Assembly (NCBI RefSeq): GCF_014699005.1
Contig: NZ_JACWZY010000026.1
Span: 62,001-126,000 of the forward strand
DNA from: Spirosoma profusum
Lineage (GTDB): Bacteria > Bacteroidota > Bacteroidia > Cytophagales > Spirosomataceae
DNA: 64,000 nucleotides
Direction of reading: 5' to 3'
Part shown: positions 48,668 to 58,986 of the stretch, piece after piece
Numbering within the stretch: the stretch's first letter is position 1
Layout of the letters: every line of letters begins with the position of its first letter
Notes under the pieces: generated by a model
The model's input: only the letters and a program-made list of their open reading frames with translations
Databases searched by the model: none
Told to the model about the DNA's origin: nothing
Translations under genes and position numbers: made by a program

Positions 48668-49243
48668 TTAATACGTTCGCAACACGCGCAGACGGTGGTT
48701 TTTATTGACGCGGATGTGTGGGTTACTCAGCCAGTGAAACAGGACGCCACTTAACACTAAAGCTCCCGTTACGGGCAGTACATTCCGATTCAACTGGCCA
48801 TTGTTAATGAAATCGGCCAGCATGTAAACACCACCTGCCAGCGGAAACAACGTACCAGCCGCCGTCACAAACGGAATTCGGCGGTGCAGGTAAACTTTTT
48901 GTACATCTTTCAATTTGAACGTAACAGGTTCGTCGCGGTTCATAACTTCATTCGCCATCAGTATACTGAACGTACTGTCTGATACGTCGTACAGTTCTTC
49001 GCGGTATTTTTCTCTATTGGCCTTAAAATGAACCTCATCGCCCTGGAAGAATCGGTAGCGCCGGAAACCGCCCAACGTGTGATTTACATCGAAAGCCAGG
49101 TAGCGCGACGGACGTAGCAGCGCCAGATACGACGTTCCTTTTCGTTGCAACAGTTGTTCCGTGGTCAAGGTATCGCGTGGCTGCGCCGGAGCGATCAACG
49201 TAGTAAATACTATCAGAAACAAGAAAGAAAAGCAGAATCGCAT
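48668..49243 (-). CDS. Exported/membrane protein of unknown function
   Basis: With the ATG at 49243 (MRFCFSFLFLIVFTTLIAPAQ, a signal peptide) the product has 191 residues; the frame extends 13 codons further without support. The mature part contains SYLALLRPSRYLAFD, a segment like small bacterial SH3 or pleckstrin-like domains (EELYDVSDSTFSIL, VTFKLKDVQKVYLHRR), then two hydrophobic stretches (about 140-180) that could anchor it in a membrane. I know no named family. Confidence 0.7.
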   Translation of the reverse strand: MRFCFSFLFLIVFTTLIAPAQPRDTLTTEQLLQRKGTSYLALLRPSRYLAFDVNHTLGGFRRYRFFQGDEVHFKANREKYREELYDVSDSTFSILMANEVMNRDEPVTFKLKDVQKVYLHRRIPFVTAAGTLFPLAGGVYMLADFINNGQLNRNVLPVTGALVLSGVLFHWLSNPHIRVNKNHRLRVLRTY

Positions 49244-49443
49244 GGTGGCCGTTACCGCAAAGGGAGTGGTTTGGGACTGCAATGTAAAACCAAAAACGAC
49301 GGCTTTGTTTATTAAAAAAAGTTAAGTCAGGCGCTTCCAATTTCGCTCCGTCTCTTTGTTACGTTCATTCCAGTGGCTGACCGCTGCCTAAAAGTAGCCT
49401 CGTTAAAGCTTGATTATGAAGCGATAGGAACTAGATTTAATCG

Positions 49444-50973
49444 ATGAAAAATACTCTCCGAACTATGAAACTCATTTACGCGCAACTACTGCTTTTACTG
49501 AGTTTACCAACACTGGCTCAGAATTATGTGTCCGTCGGATCTAACTCACCTACTCCTTCGTCTGGTAATACGTTAATTGGCCTTTCGGCGGGCAATTTCA
49601 GCATGTCTGGGGTCAACAATCTCATGATTGGAGCAGGAGCAGGTACGGCAAACACGACGGGTGATTTTAATTCTTTTGTCGGTAATGGTACAGGCAATCT
49701 GAACACAACGGGATTCAGAAACGCCTTTTTCGGTGACGGTGCCGGTAATCGGAATACAACGGGGAGCTATAATACGTTCATCGGAATGCTGGCGGGTTTT
49801 TTCAATAAGGGGGGTACTTATAACGCGTTTGTAGGTTATGAGGCAGGCAATCAGAACACAACGGGTAACTTTAATGCTTGCTTTGGTTATCAGGCAGGTT
49901 ATAATAATATGATAGGTGACAACAATGCGTTTGTTGGTTATCAGGCAGGCTTCAATACAAAATCCATTCAGAATACGTTTATCGGCAGCCAGGCGGGTTC
50001 TGCCAATACAGGCGGCAGCAGCAATGCCTTTGTCGGCTTTCAGTCTGGCCGAGATAATACCATCGGCGTCTCCAACGCCTTTCTGGGCGCTTTCGCCGGT
50101 ATATCCAACACCACCGGATTCGATAACACCTACCTGGGCTCTAACGCCGGAAATCGGGGCACCACCGGTACCGGCAATACGTTCGTGGGCTATGGCAGCG
50201 GGGTATACAATACCGCCAGCAATAACCTGTTCGTGGGCAACCGGGCGGGCTACAACAGCACTACAGGCAGCAATAACGTACTGATCGGTCCCTACTCAGG
50301 CACGGCTCTCCAGACCGGCAGCAACAACATCCTGCTGGGGGCCAACACCCAACCCACCAGTGGGGCTATCCAGAATGGGGTAGCCATTGGCTCCAATGCG
50401 ACGGTGGCTCTCAACAACGCCATCGTGTTGGGCGATCATACCAACCCTGGTATTGCGGTGGGCATTGGCACCAACGCTCCTCAATATCCGCTGGATGTTC
50501 GGGGCATCATCCGGCTGCGCAACAGTGGCACCATCAAATTCAGCCATCTGCTGAATCCCAATCTGCGCGAGGGTGCCACGGATCAGTTTCTGACCGTCAA
50601 CGCCCAGGGCGAAACCGTGCTGGCTCGCTATCAACTACGTATCAGCCACGTAAATGAGTGGAGCGATAACGTATTTACTCCCGCCTATTCGCTAAAACCA
50701 CTTCCTGCCGTCGAGCAGTATATCCAGCAGTACGGTCATTTGCCAGACTTGCCTTCTGCCGAACAGGTGGTTGAGAATGGTGTTGATCTGGCAAAGATGA
50801 ATGCTACGTTGTTGAAAAAAATTGAAGAATTGACCCTCTATAGTATTCAATTGGAAAAGGAGAAGCGAGTCTTACAGCAAAACGACCAGAAACGCCAAAT
50901 GGACTTGCAGCACCAACAGAATCGGCTTGACGAACTGGAACGACTGATGAAACAGGTGCTGGAAAAGAAGTGA
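49444..50973 (+). CDS. TMF-type fibre protein with glycine/asparagine repeats and a coiled-coil end
   Basis: The 509-residue protein has a signal peptide (about 1-25, TLAQN), then about 280 residues of short repeats of the form N-T-T-G-x-x-N-x-F-x-G-x-x-A-G (for example NTTGSYNTFIGMLAG, NTTGNFNACFGYQAG) as in trimeric fibre heads and YadA-like adhesins. A beta-rich part with LDVRGIIRLRNSGTIKF follows, then YGHLPDLPSAEQVVENGVDL and a C-terminal coiled coil (about 450-509). This is the usual layout of TMF-family surface fibres of Bacteroidota; assembly as trimers on the cell surface is inferred. The 172-bp spacer downstream has a bidirectional terminator. Confidence 0.82.
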   Translation: MKNTLRTMKLIYAQLLLLLSLPTLAQNYVSVGSNSPTPSSGNTLIGLSAGNFSMSGVNNLMIGAGAGTANTTGDFNSFVGNGTGNLNTTGFRNAFFGDGAGNRNTTGSYNTFIGMLAGFFNKGGTYNAFVGYEAGNQNTTGNFNACFGYQAGYNNMIGDNNAFVGYQAGFNTKSIQNTFIGSQAGSANTGGSSNAFVGFQSGRDNTIGVSNAFLGAFAGISNTTGFDNTYLGSNAGNRGTTGTGNTFVGYGSGVYNTASNNLFVGNRAGYNSTTGSNNVLIGPYSGTALQTGSNNILLGANTQPTSGAIQNGVAIGSNATVALNNAIVLGDHTNPGIAVGIGTNAPQYPLDVRGIIRLRNSGTIKFSHLLNPNLREGATDQFLTVNAQGETVLARYQLRISHVNEWSDNVFTPAYSLKPLPAVEQYIQQYGHLPDLPSAEQVVENGVDLAKMNATLLKKIEELTLYSIQLEKEKRVLQQNDQKRQMDLQHQQNRLDELERLMKQVLEKK

Positions 50974-51073
50974 CTACGTACTGGTACGTATTATTTACAC
51001 AAAAGGAAGTCAGTACCATTTTACATCCTATTGCTACGTTCTAAAGTCTATTGTCTGAAATCTACCAAAAAGA

Positions 51074-51131
51074 AGTTTCCCCTCAAACGTATCCGTCAGC
51101 TTGTTTAAACTGATACGTCTGAGGGGAAACT
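51074..51131. terminator. 20-bp hairpin between convergent fibre and cargo genes
   Basis: 51074-51093 and 51112-51131 pair with one mismatch. The stem has A-rich and T-rich flanks on both sides and lies between two convergent stops, so it probably ends both transcripts. Confidence 0.75.
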
Positions 51132-51145
51132 TTTGTCTGTAACGT

Positions 51146-54100
51146 CTACTGCTTCAGAACCTTAACCGTCTGTTGGTGCGCTGAACCTGTAACCTGCAAC
51201 AAATAAATACCCGCATTACCTTTAAGCGGCAGTCGTAGTTTTTCGTTGTTTGTTTTTAACAGGCTATTTATTTCGCTTACAGAACTGCCCTGTTCATTCA
51301 CTACGTTAAGTCGTACCGATTGTCCCTGACCATTCCGAATTTCCACGTCCAGTTGATCATCGGTGATCGGGTTTCCAAGAACGACTACGTCAAAGCCCGT
51401 TTTCTCTCCGACTCCCTGACGACCAGCAGGATTGTTACAGGCTGACAGCCAGTTATAACTAAAGCTGGCTTCTCCCGGTGTACCCTGCTGAGTGGCTTTT
51501 AAGAGAATAATTGGGTTGTCGGTATAGAGTTGGAGCGTGTAAGGTCCCGGATCTATAGTCGGTATCTTTTCATTAACGACAGAAAACGTGATTGGCTGAC
51601 CATTTACATTACTGTATTGAGGCTGGAATGTAACCGAACGAAGACCGGCACCAATCGTTGTACAGGTAAGCGTTTGGACACCTGTAATGCTGAAGGTTTC
51701 TGGATTCACCGATCCGGCCGGAAGTACCGTCAGTAAAAAGGTGGAGCTGACGGTAAGTCCAGCGGGGTCGGTAGCCGTTACAGTCACGCTGCTCACGCCA
51801 CTTACACTTGGTACGCCCCCAATCTGCACCGGCGGACTGAAATTCATTCCGGCAGGTAAACCGCTCACGGTCAGCATCAGCGTATGCGGTGATTCATTAT
51901 CCGTAAAGGTGTTCTGCGGAATCGTGTAGCCAAATTCCTGCCCGACCTTCGCCGTCTGATCGGTCAGCGGAATAGTCACCCGTGGGGGCGTATTGGGTTG
52001 TGGAGCTCTGCAATTGTCCAGCCAGTTGTAGGTGTAAGAAGCTTCACCCGCGCTACCTCCCTGCGTCGCTTTCAGAATGATGGTTGGATTATCATTGTAG
52101 AGCTGCAATGAATACGGCCCCGGAGCAGTGGTCGGGAACAGTTCGTTGACAATCGAGAAACTTACCGGCTGACCATTCAGACCTGCATAAACCGGCATGA
52201 AACTGATTTCGTAACGGTTGTGCGAAATCTGTGTACAGGTAAGCGGGTTCACCGCCGTGATCGCAAAAGCCCCGCTGGACGTTACCGAAGCAGGTTGTAC
52301 CGTCAACGCAAACTGTGTACTGGCCGAAAGTCCGCCGGGGTCGGTCGCCGTCAGGGTGATGGTAGATGTACCCGTCTGCGATGGCGTACCCGAAATGGCG
52401 GTACCTACCAGATTCAGTCCCGCAGGTTGACCACTGATCGCCAACGTCAACGCATTGGGCGTCTGTATATCGGTGAATGTATTTCCTACGTTCAGGCTAA
52501 ACGGTTGCTCCTGAATAGCTACCTGATTCGCAATTGGATTTACTACCGTTGGTGGCGTGTTGGTAGCGTTTTGTTCCACCACCGTCAACAGGAACTGAGT
52601 ACTCACACTGAGCCCCTGCGGATCAGTAGCGGTCACGGTTACGCTACGTGCGCCCGCCACAGTAGGCACACCGCCAATCTGCACAGGTGGACTGAAACTC
52701 AACCCTGCTGGTAAACCACTCACGGTTAATACCAGACTGTGGGGCGATTCATTGTCCGTAAAGGTGTTTTGCGGAATCGTATAACCAAACTCCTGCCCGA
52801 CTTTGGCCACCTGATCCGCCAGCGGCTGGCTGACTCTCGGTTGCGTGTTGGGCGCAGGATTTTGACAGTGTTCCAGCCAGTTATAGGTAAAAGAAGCTTC
52901 GCCGGGTGTTCCTGTCTGCTGCGCTTTGAGCACAATCGTCGGATTGTCATTATACAGTTGCAGCGTATACGGGGCCGGAGCCGTCGTGGGGAACATCTCA
53001 TTCACCACCGAAATACTGACGGGTTGCCCGTTGAGGCCAGAATAGTGCGGGGTAATGCTGATAACGTACCGATTATTGGCGATTTGCTGACACGTGTTGG
53101 TCGTAACTGCCGTAATGGCAAATGGTCCGGCCGGTGGATTGCTCTCAACAACATTGACCGAAGCCTGAGCCGTACAGTTGCCCGTCGTACCCGTAACCGA
53201 GTATGGTCCGGCAGCATTTACCACGATTGACGAAGCAATCGAACCTGTGTTCCACAGATACGTAGTTGCGCCCGAAGCCGTAAGCGTAGTACTCTGACCG
53301 GAAGCAATTGTCAGTGATGGCACCGCATTGATACTCACCGAAGGCACCGAGTTATCCTGACTCACCTGAGCCGAAGTGGTAGCCGTACAACCGTTGGTTC
53401 CCGTCAATGTCACTGAATACGTATTTGCCGCCGTCACTGAAATCGAGGACGTAATAGCGCCTGTACTCCACCGATACGTTCCAGTACCCCCGGCGTTTAA
53501 CGTAGCGATTGGGCTGGCACAGCTCAACGTAGCGCTCGAAGGAGTGATGTTCACCGAAGGCACCGAATTATTCTGGAAAACTTCGACTGAAGTAGTGGCC
53601 GTACAGCCGTTGGTTCCCGTCAATGTCACTGAATACGTATTTGCCGCCGTTACCGAAATCGAGGACGTAGTGGCTCCGTTGCTCCATACGACCGAACCAG
53701 TACCCACCGCGCTCAGACTCACCGACGACGTAGCACAACTCAACGTAGCACTAGAAGGGTTGATACTTACGGAAGGTACCGAACTATCCTGAGTGATCTG
53801 AACCGAGGCCGTAGCTGTACAGCCACTACCACTGGTGACTGTCACTGAGTACGTATTTGCCGCCGTTACACTAATACTTTGGGAGGTAGCCCCGTTGCTC
53901 CATAGATACGTACCACTACCCACTGCCTCTAACGTAGCAGAAGAAATGTTACAGTTTAAAACAGTCGTGGAGGCATTGATGCTCACTGAAGCGGTCGAAT
54001 TATCCTTGACTACCTCAGCCGAAGTGGTGGACGTACACCCGTTGGCGCCCGTCAGCGTAACGGAATAAGTGCCGGCTACCGTGGCTGAAATCGAAGGCGT

Positions 54101-57004
54101 AGTAGCCCCCGTGTTCCACAGAAAGGTGCCTTGCCCAGTAGCCGATAAGCCTATGGCTGAATTAGCACAGGTCAACGTAGCACTGGGAGGATTAATGCTC
54201 ACTGAGGGAGGATTAATGTCCTGATAGACCTGAGCAGTGGCTGAAGCCTTACAGCCGTTCGATCCCGTTACCGTCACTGAATACGGACCAGCAGCCGTAA
54301 CGTTGATGAAGGACGTAGTTTCTCCCGTGCTCCACAAATACGGACCACTACCCACCGCATTCAGCCGCCACAAAACTGTTATACAATCCAACGTAGCACT
54401 CGTGGGATTGATGCTTATGACGGGGGGCGCAAAATCCTGGAAGACCTCGACTGAAGCGGTGGACGTACAACCGCTGGTTCCTGTCAGCGTTACCGAGTAT
54501 GGCCCTGCTGCTGTTACCGAAATCGACGGCGTAGTGGCCCCCGTACTCCACAAAACCATACCATCGCCCACCGCATTTAAATTGACCGAAGTAACTGAAC
54601 AAGTCAACGTAGCGGTTGGGGGATCAATGCTTACTGTGGAACCCGGATTATCCTGAAAGACTTGGGCAGTAGCGGTACTCGTACAGCCATTACTTATAGT
54701 CATCGTTAACGAGTAGGTACCTCCAGCAGTGACCGAAATGGAGGGCGACGTTTCTCCGGTGCTCCACAGATATTGCCCTTCACCCTCACTCTGTATTTCC
54801 AGAATAGCTGACGGATTAGCACAAGTCAACGTAGCACTTGAGGGGTTAATCGAAATAATAGGACTGGCATCTTCGTATTCCACCGTTACAGACGCAGATG
54901 CCGTACAACCATTGTACCCCGTAACGATCACAGAATAAATCCCCGCCTGGGTTACCGTGGCCCTATTGCCGTCACTTCCTCCAATTTGTTCCGCCCCCTC
55001 GCTAAAGACATAATTGATCTGTTCGTATGGGTAAGCGACCAGCGTCACAACTGGATTAGCGCAACTTAGTGCCATTTCTTCCTCGATTTCCAGCGAAACC
55101 TCTGGCGTGGAATTATCGATACTGACATACGTAGTAGCTGTGGCCGTACAGCCGCTGGCATTCGCGACGATAACCGTATACTCACCGGCTGCCGAAACCG
55201 AGAATATTCCCGTCGTATTCATTTGCCCATCACTCAGCGTATAACTGGTTCCGCCCGTTGCCGTTAACGAAACGGTGGGTTCACTACAGCTAATGATTGG
55301 TTCCGATGGGCTGAGGTCCGCTGTTACTACATCTATATCCACAACCGCTTCACCGGAAAAATTTGCTGGACTCGCCGACGTACTGGTTGCATCCGTTAAA
55401 CCAATAATCGTATACGTAGCATCTTCAGAAGGCGTTACCGTAATGGCTGCCCCACTAACATAACCAGTAATTTCTAAAGGAGAAATTCCATTGGTGATGG
55501 TCAGATTGTAAGGGCTTGTTCCATTGGTAATTGATACGTTCAACGTAGCCGACTGGCCTGAGCAAATGGTCGAATTGCCCGCAATCGTAGCGGAGATAGA
55601 GGGAGCAACATCATCATTCAAAATGGTACCCTGCCCCTGATTATCTGTGATAACAGCGTTTGTTGCGTCCGTTAAGTTGACAAAGAAGGTTTCGTTTGTT
55701 TCAGGAGATGTATCACCCTTGACCAGCACTGTAAAGGTCCTTGTTGAACTACCCTGCGGGAAAGTCACAGTGCCCGATGCAGATGTATAATCATCTGGAG
55801 CTATGGCCGTTCCATCGGCAGTAGTGTAATTAACCGTAACACCACCCGGCGGGGCTGGTGCTGACAAACTTATGGTGAAAGTGAAATCCGTAGTACCGGC
55901 ATTGCCTTCATTGAGCGATACGTCATTAATCGTCAGATTAGGAGCCGTGTCATCATTTACAATCGTGCCCTGCCCCTGACCATCCGTAACATTGGCGCCT
56001 GTTACGTTCGTTACGTTGACAAAAAATGTTTCGTTTGTTTCGGGAGACGTATCACCATTAACAAGCACCGAAAAAGCATACGTAGAGCTTCCAGCCGGAA
56101 TAGTCTGACTACTCAATGATTTGGACGTATAATCACCGGGCGCTGTGGCTGTACCATCGGCAGTAGCAATGTCGAACGTAACACCACCGGGTCCGGCTGG
56201 TGCTGATAGACTCACTGTAAAGGTGTAAGTAGTGGTACCAGCATTCCCTTCATTGAGCGATACGTCATTGATGCTCAGATTTGGTTGAGGGATAACAAAC
56301 TGTGGCGTTAAACTGAAATCATCAACTGCCAGGCCATCATCGTTTCCTGTAGCATCTGCATCGATCCAACGAATCCAGAACGTAGCGCCATTCGCAATAG
56401 CCTGACTGCCAATTGTGGTCGATAAGAGTATTCTGTTTGCCCCATTGTTTCCGTCTTTGGATCCAATAGTTGTCGTTGTAGGCGTTAAAAAATTAAGATC
56501 GGCGATAGGTGCCCAGTTGCCTGTGGTTAAGCTTGTAGCATCCGTACTGTATTCAAAGTTCAGCTGGTCGGTCCGGCCGACCTCCCCTGATCGCCATTGT
56601 TCGCCGGTATAGCTGATTGCAAGACTATTAATTGTAGCACCCGTATTATTCGTAAATGCTGCGCCAAACCTAGGCGTAAAAATGGCTGCCCGTAAACATC
56701 CCAGCGCCCGATCCGTGCTGGCATTTGACCCGTAGCTGTATACATCGGGAGAATTACTATTACCATCATCTACAGCATATTGCCCATTAGTTCTGTCATG
56801 AAGGCCAGCCTCGTACAGGAACCATCCCGTTATTGGAAGGGTATTAGTGGTACTGCCTGCCGTGTTTGATAACGTATTGAAATTCTGGGTATAGGCTGTA
56901 CCCAAAGTTGTTAAAGACACACTTTGCCCCCTGGTTATCAGTGGAAGCAGTATGAAAAGCATTCCAGACAAAGCCCAGGAAACGCTACGTAGTAGTTTGA
57001 TCAT
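51146..57004 (-). CDS. Giant type IX-secreted protein: Calx-beta, Ig-like repeats, sorting domain
   Basis: The 1952-residue protein has a signal peptide (about 1-27, ITRGQ), a beta-sandwich domain (28-235), two Calx-beta domains (about 240-350 and 352-465; SINDVSLNEGNAGTT and NDDTAP ends), a short Ig-like region, and some 13 repeats of about 70 residues with the form S-I-N-P-S-S-A-T-L-T-C ... W-S-T-G-A-T-T-S-I-S-V-T-A-A. Three copies of a QLYNDNPTIVLKA-containing domain alternate with He_PIG (putative Ig) domains. The last 75 residues (LGNPITDDQLDVEIRNGQGQ ... GIYLLQVTG) form a type IX C-terminal sorting domain, so the protein is exported through the T9SS and attached to or released from the surface. 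Probably an adhesin. Confidence 0.9.
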   Translation of the reverse strand: MIKLLRSVSWALSGMLFILLPLITRGQSVSLTTLGTAYTQNFNTLSNTAGSTTNTLPITGWFLYEAGLHDRTNGQYAVDDGNSNSPDVYSYGSNASTDRALGCLRAAIFTPRFGAAFTNNTGATINSLAISYTGEQWRSGEVGRTDQLNFEYSTDATSLTTGNWAPIADLNFLTPTTTTIGSKDGNNGANRILLSTTIGSQAIANGATFWIRWIDADATGNDDGLAVDDFSLTPQFVIPQPNLSINDVSLNEGNAGTTTYTFTVSLSAPAGPGGVTFDIATADGTATAPGDYTSKSLSSQTIPAGSSTYAFSVLVNGDTSPETNETFFVNVTNVTGANVTDGQGQGTIVNDDTAPNLTINDVSLNEGNAGTTDFTFTISLSAPAPPGGVTVNYTTADGTAIAPDDYTSASGTVTFPQGSSTRTFTVLVKGDTSPETNETFFVNLTDATNAVITDNQGQGTILNDDVAPSISATIAGNSTICSGQSATLNVSITNGTSPYNLTITNGISPLEITGYVSGAAITVTPSEDATYTIIGLTDATSTSASPANFSGEAVVDIDVVTADLSPSEPIISCSEPTVSLTATGGTSYTLSDGQMNTTGIFSVSAAGEYTVIVANASGCTATATTYVSIDNSTPEVSLEIEEEMALSCANPVVTLVAYPYEQINYVFSEGAEQIGGSDGNRATVTQAGIYSVIVTGYNGCTASASVTVEYEDASPIISINPSSATLTCANPSAILEIQSEGEGQYLWSTGETSPSISVTAGGTYSLTMTISNGCTSTATAQVFQDNPGSTVSIDPPTATLTCSVTSVNLNAVGDGMVLWSTGATTPSISVTAAGPYSVTLTGTSGCTSTASVEVFQDFAPPVISINPTSATLDCITVLWRLNAVGSGPYLWSTGETTSFINVTAAGPYSVTVTGSNGCKASATAQVYQDINPPSVSINPPSATLTCANSAIGLSATGQGTFLWNTGATTPSISATVAGTYSVTLTGANGCTSTTSAEVVKDNSTASVSINASTTVLNCNISSATLEAVGSGTYLWSNGATSQSISVTAANTYSVTVTSGSGCTATASVQITQDSSVPSVSINPSSATLSCATSSVSLSAVGTGSVVWSNGATTSSISVTAANTYSVTLTGTNGCTATTSVEVFQNNSVPSVNITPSSATLSCASPIATLNAGGTGTYRWSTGAITSSISVTAANTYSVTLTGTNGCTATTSAQVSQDNSVPSVSINAVPSLTIASGQSTTLTASGATTYLWNTGSIASSIVVNAAGPYSVTGTTGNCTAQASVNVVESNPPAGPFAITAVTTNTCQQIANNRYVISITPHYSGLNGQPVSISVVNEMFPTTAPAPYTLQLYNDNPTIVLKAQQTGTPGEASFTYNWLEHCQNPAPNTQPRVSQPLADQVAKVGQEFGYTIPQNTFTDNESPHSLVLTVSGLPAGLSFSPPVQIGGVPTVAGARSVTVTATDPQGLSVSTQFLLTVVEQNATNTPPTVVNPIANQVAIQEQPFSLNVGNTFTDIQTPNALTLAISGQPAGLNLVGTAISGTPSQTGTSTITLTATDPGGLSASTQFALTVQPASVTSSGAFAITAVNPLTCTQISHNRYEISFMPVYAGLNGQPVSFSIVNELFPTTAPGPYSLQLYNDNPTIILKATQGGSAGEASYTYNWLDNCRAPQPNTPPRVTIPLTDQTAKVGQEFGYTIPQNTFTDNESPHTLMLTVSGLPAGMNFSPPVQIGGVPSVSGVSSVTVTATDPAGLTVSSTFLLTVLPAGSVNPETFSITGVQTLTCTTIGAGLRSVTFQPQYSNVNGQPITFSVVNEKIPTIDPGPYTLQLYTDNPIILLKATQQGTPGEASFSYNWLSACNNPAGRQGVGEKTGFDVVVLGNPITDDQLDVEIRNGQGQSVRLNVVNEQGSSVSEINSLLKTNNEKLRLPLKGNAGIYLLQVTGSAHQQTVKVLKQ

Positions 57005-57140
57005 AAATGAGTAAGGAAAGATTGCGGCTAAAGTTAGTTACCAGACAGATGCCGGTTTTAGAAAACAATAAAAAATTATTATCATAGAAAAGTAACATAA
57101 TGCAACTTCCTTGCCAGTTGTTTCTCGTAGTCATGTAGAT

Positions 57141-57256
57141 GTAAAAAGGGTTGGGACACAGAGATGCACCAAGACGCACGGAGATACACAAAGATTTATA
57201 TTTCTCTGTGCATCTCCGTGCGTCTTGGTGCATCTCTGTGTCCCAACCCTTTTTAC
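57141..57256. repeat. 45-bp inverted repeat (CACAGAGATGCACCAAGACGC family)
   Basis: Arms 57141-57185 and 57212-57256 are perfect reverse complements, and pairing continues inward with mismatches. The element lies between two genes of the same strand (start of the giant cargo gene and stop of the DUF4139 gene), ending 7 bp before that stop. There is no coding content. Confidence 0.9.
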
Positions 57257-57263
57257 CGTTTCC

Positions 57264-58904
57264 CTACTGCACAATCGTTCGCCCTTTTGGGTATTTGAGT
57301 TCATAACGGAACGTCAGCATGCGGTTTTCGTTGGGCTGAAGCGTCAGACGATACGTTAGCTTACCAGTTTCAGCGTTGAGATCAGCACCACCGGCGTCGG
57401 TCAGAACCACTTCAATACGGCTGTCGGTCGAAACGGGAATCTGGTCATACACAGTCAGTTCAACCGGCTCCTGGCGCGTGTTACGCAGGCTGATGCGGTA
57501 CGCACGATTTTCGCGCTGGTTGCTGCCAATGGTTTTGCGGCTATTCAGGTCTTCGATCTGCTCACGTTTGGTAATGATACGTTTATCGCGGCCCAGCGAC
57601 AGAGCCAACGTATCATGTGCTTCGGTCAGATTTATCTGTGACCCCCCGACAAACGTACCTTCGAAATAAATCCGGGCCGGACCGTTGAGCAGATTCAGTT
57701 TATCCCAACCAGTCAGTTGCGCCACCAGAAACGCGTCGTTATCGAGTTTGGGCGTTACCTCATACCGATACGTAGCAGGCACGGTCGCCACCTGAACATC
57801 GACAAGATGCGGGCGACCGTTGGTGAGAATCGTATACGGGATGGCAATCACAAAACTGACGTTGGTGGGTTGTTCGGTGATTTGGGTTACGGTTGCCGTA
57901 TTTGCTAAATCGGCGGCTCCTCCGGCTACTGAAGCCGGTTTTGCCGCAACAACTTTTTCTTCTGCTTCTACCGCTGATTCATACGTTTTTTTGCTGTATC
58001 CTACCCTTGGCGCAGGCCGGCGTTCGTAGAAACCAACGTAATCCGTCGATAACTGTGGCTGCGAACCGGGTAGCGCCGGATTGGCCGTCGAAAGCGTCAA
58101 ACGGATATTCTGCCAGTCGAAACCCGTGTTCTGATACACCTGCGCCTTGCAGGAAAGCGAAGCCGGATTTTTCGTATCACCCACCCGTACGTCGTACACC
58201 GGTGACCAACCCGCGTTGCCCACTACGTAGCTCAGATCGAGATCGATGGTGGTTCGGTTTTTGGCCGTCATGGTTACTTCAATTTCACCAACCGGGCGTT
58301 CCCGTTTAGCGTTTTGTTCCTGTACCTGTGCTTCCAGTCGTTCTACGCGTTTTTTCTGCTCGGCCATCCGCCGAGTCAGCACGAGTAATTCCTGACCAAT
58401 TTTTGTGAGCCGTTCCCGGTAAAAATTGGCCATATCCGCAATCTCTTTCACCGTTGTACCCGTCGTTTTACTCCCAATCTGTTGATTAGCCAGAATCAGT
58501 TTTCGCTCCTGTTGCAGTACGTCCTCCTGCACGCCCATGCTTTCGTACATCTCCCGGTTGCTACGTAGCGAATCTTCCAGTCGCTGCAACGATGCGGGTT
58601 TTGAGGCTTTTGTCAAAAAATTAGTGCGAAACTGAACACCCTGAATAATAGCGTCGCCCTTACCCGCCACCTGAATGCTTTGCGGGTCGGTTTGGGCCGG
58701 TGCATTGTCGATAATGAGCCGTGTCGTACCAGCCTCCAACGTAGCGGTGGCGTGTGCCGACAGTTGAGCGCGTGATAAGAATACGGTAGCTTGCCGAAGT
58801 GTGGCCTGAATACGTTGTTCGTCGTTCGTATTGGGCATACTAACCTGGGCGATACCAGATTGAGCCACAAACCATAATGAAGTGATTAGCAGGAAATTTT
58901 TCAT
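57264..58904 (-). CDS. Exported DUF4139 protein (mucoidy-inhibitor MuiA-like)
   Basis: From the ATG at 58904 (MKNFLLITSLWFVAQSGIAQ, a signal peptide) the product has 546 residues; 11 upstream codons are not protein-like. It starts with the DUF4140 region (ATLRQATVFLSRAQLSAHATATL), then a coiled coil (about 150-205, KIGQELLVLTRRMAEQKKRVERLEAQVQEQNAK), then DUF4139 (VGEIEVTMTAKNRTTIDLDLSYVVGNAGWSPVYDVRV and ending LTFRYELKYPKGR). The domain pair is that of MuiA-type proteins, whose function is not known in detail. Divergent from the Ldh-type gene. Confidence 0.87.
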   Translation of the reverse strand: MKNFLLITSLWFVAQSGIAQVSMPNTNDEQRIQATLRQATVFLSRAQLSAHATATLEAGTTRLIIDNAPAQTDPQSIQVAGKGDAIIQGVQFRTNFLTKASKPASLQRLEDSLRSNREMYESMGVQEDVLQQERKLILANQQIGSKTTGTTVKEIADMANFYRERLTKIGQELLVLTRRMAEQKKRVERLEAQVQEQNAKRERPVGEIEVTMTAKNRTTIDLDLSYVVGNAGWSPVYDVRVGDTKNPASLSCKAQVYQNTGFDWQNIRLTLSTANPALPGSQPQLSTDYVGFYERRPAPRVGYSKKTYESAVEAEEKVVAAKPASVAGGAADLANTATVTQITEQPTNVSFVIAIPYTILTNGRPHLVDVQVATVPATYRYEVTPKLDNDAFLVAQLTGWDKLNLLNGPARIYFEGTFVGGSQINLTEAHDTLALSLGRDKRIITKREQIEDLNSRKTIGSNQRENRAYRISLRNTRQEPVELTVYDQIPVSTDSRIEVVLTDAGGADLNAETGKLTYRLTLQPNENRMLTFRYELKYPKGRTIVQ

Positions 58905-58986
58905 AGCAACTAGATGATTCGGCGGTATAGATTCCATAAAGACAGTAAGCGTTTAAGAAACTATTTAAACTTTTCCTGAACGGCGA

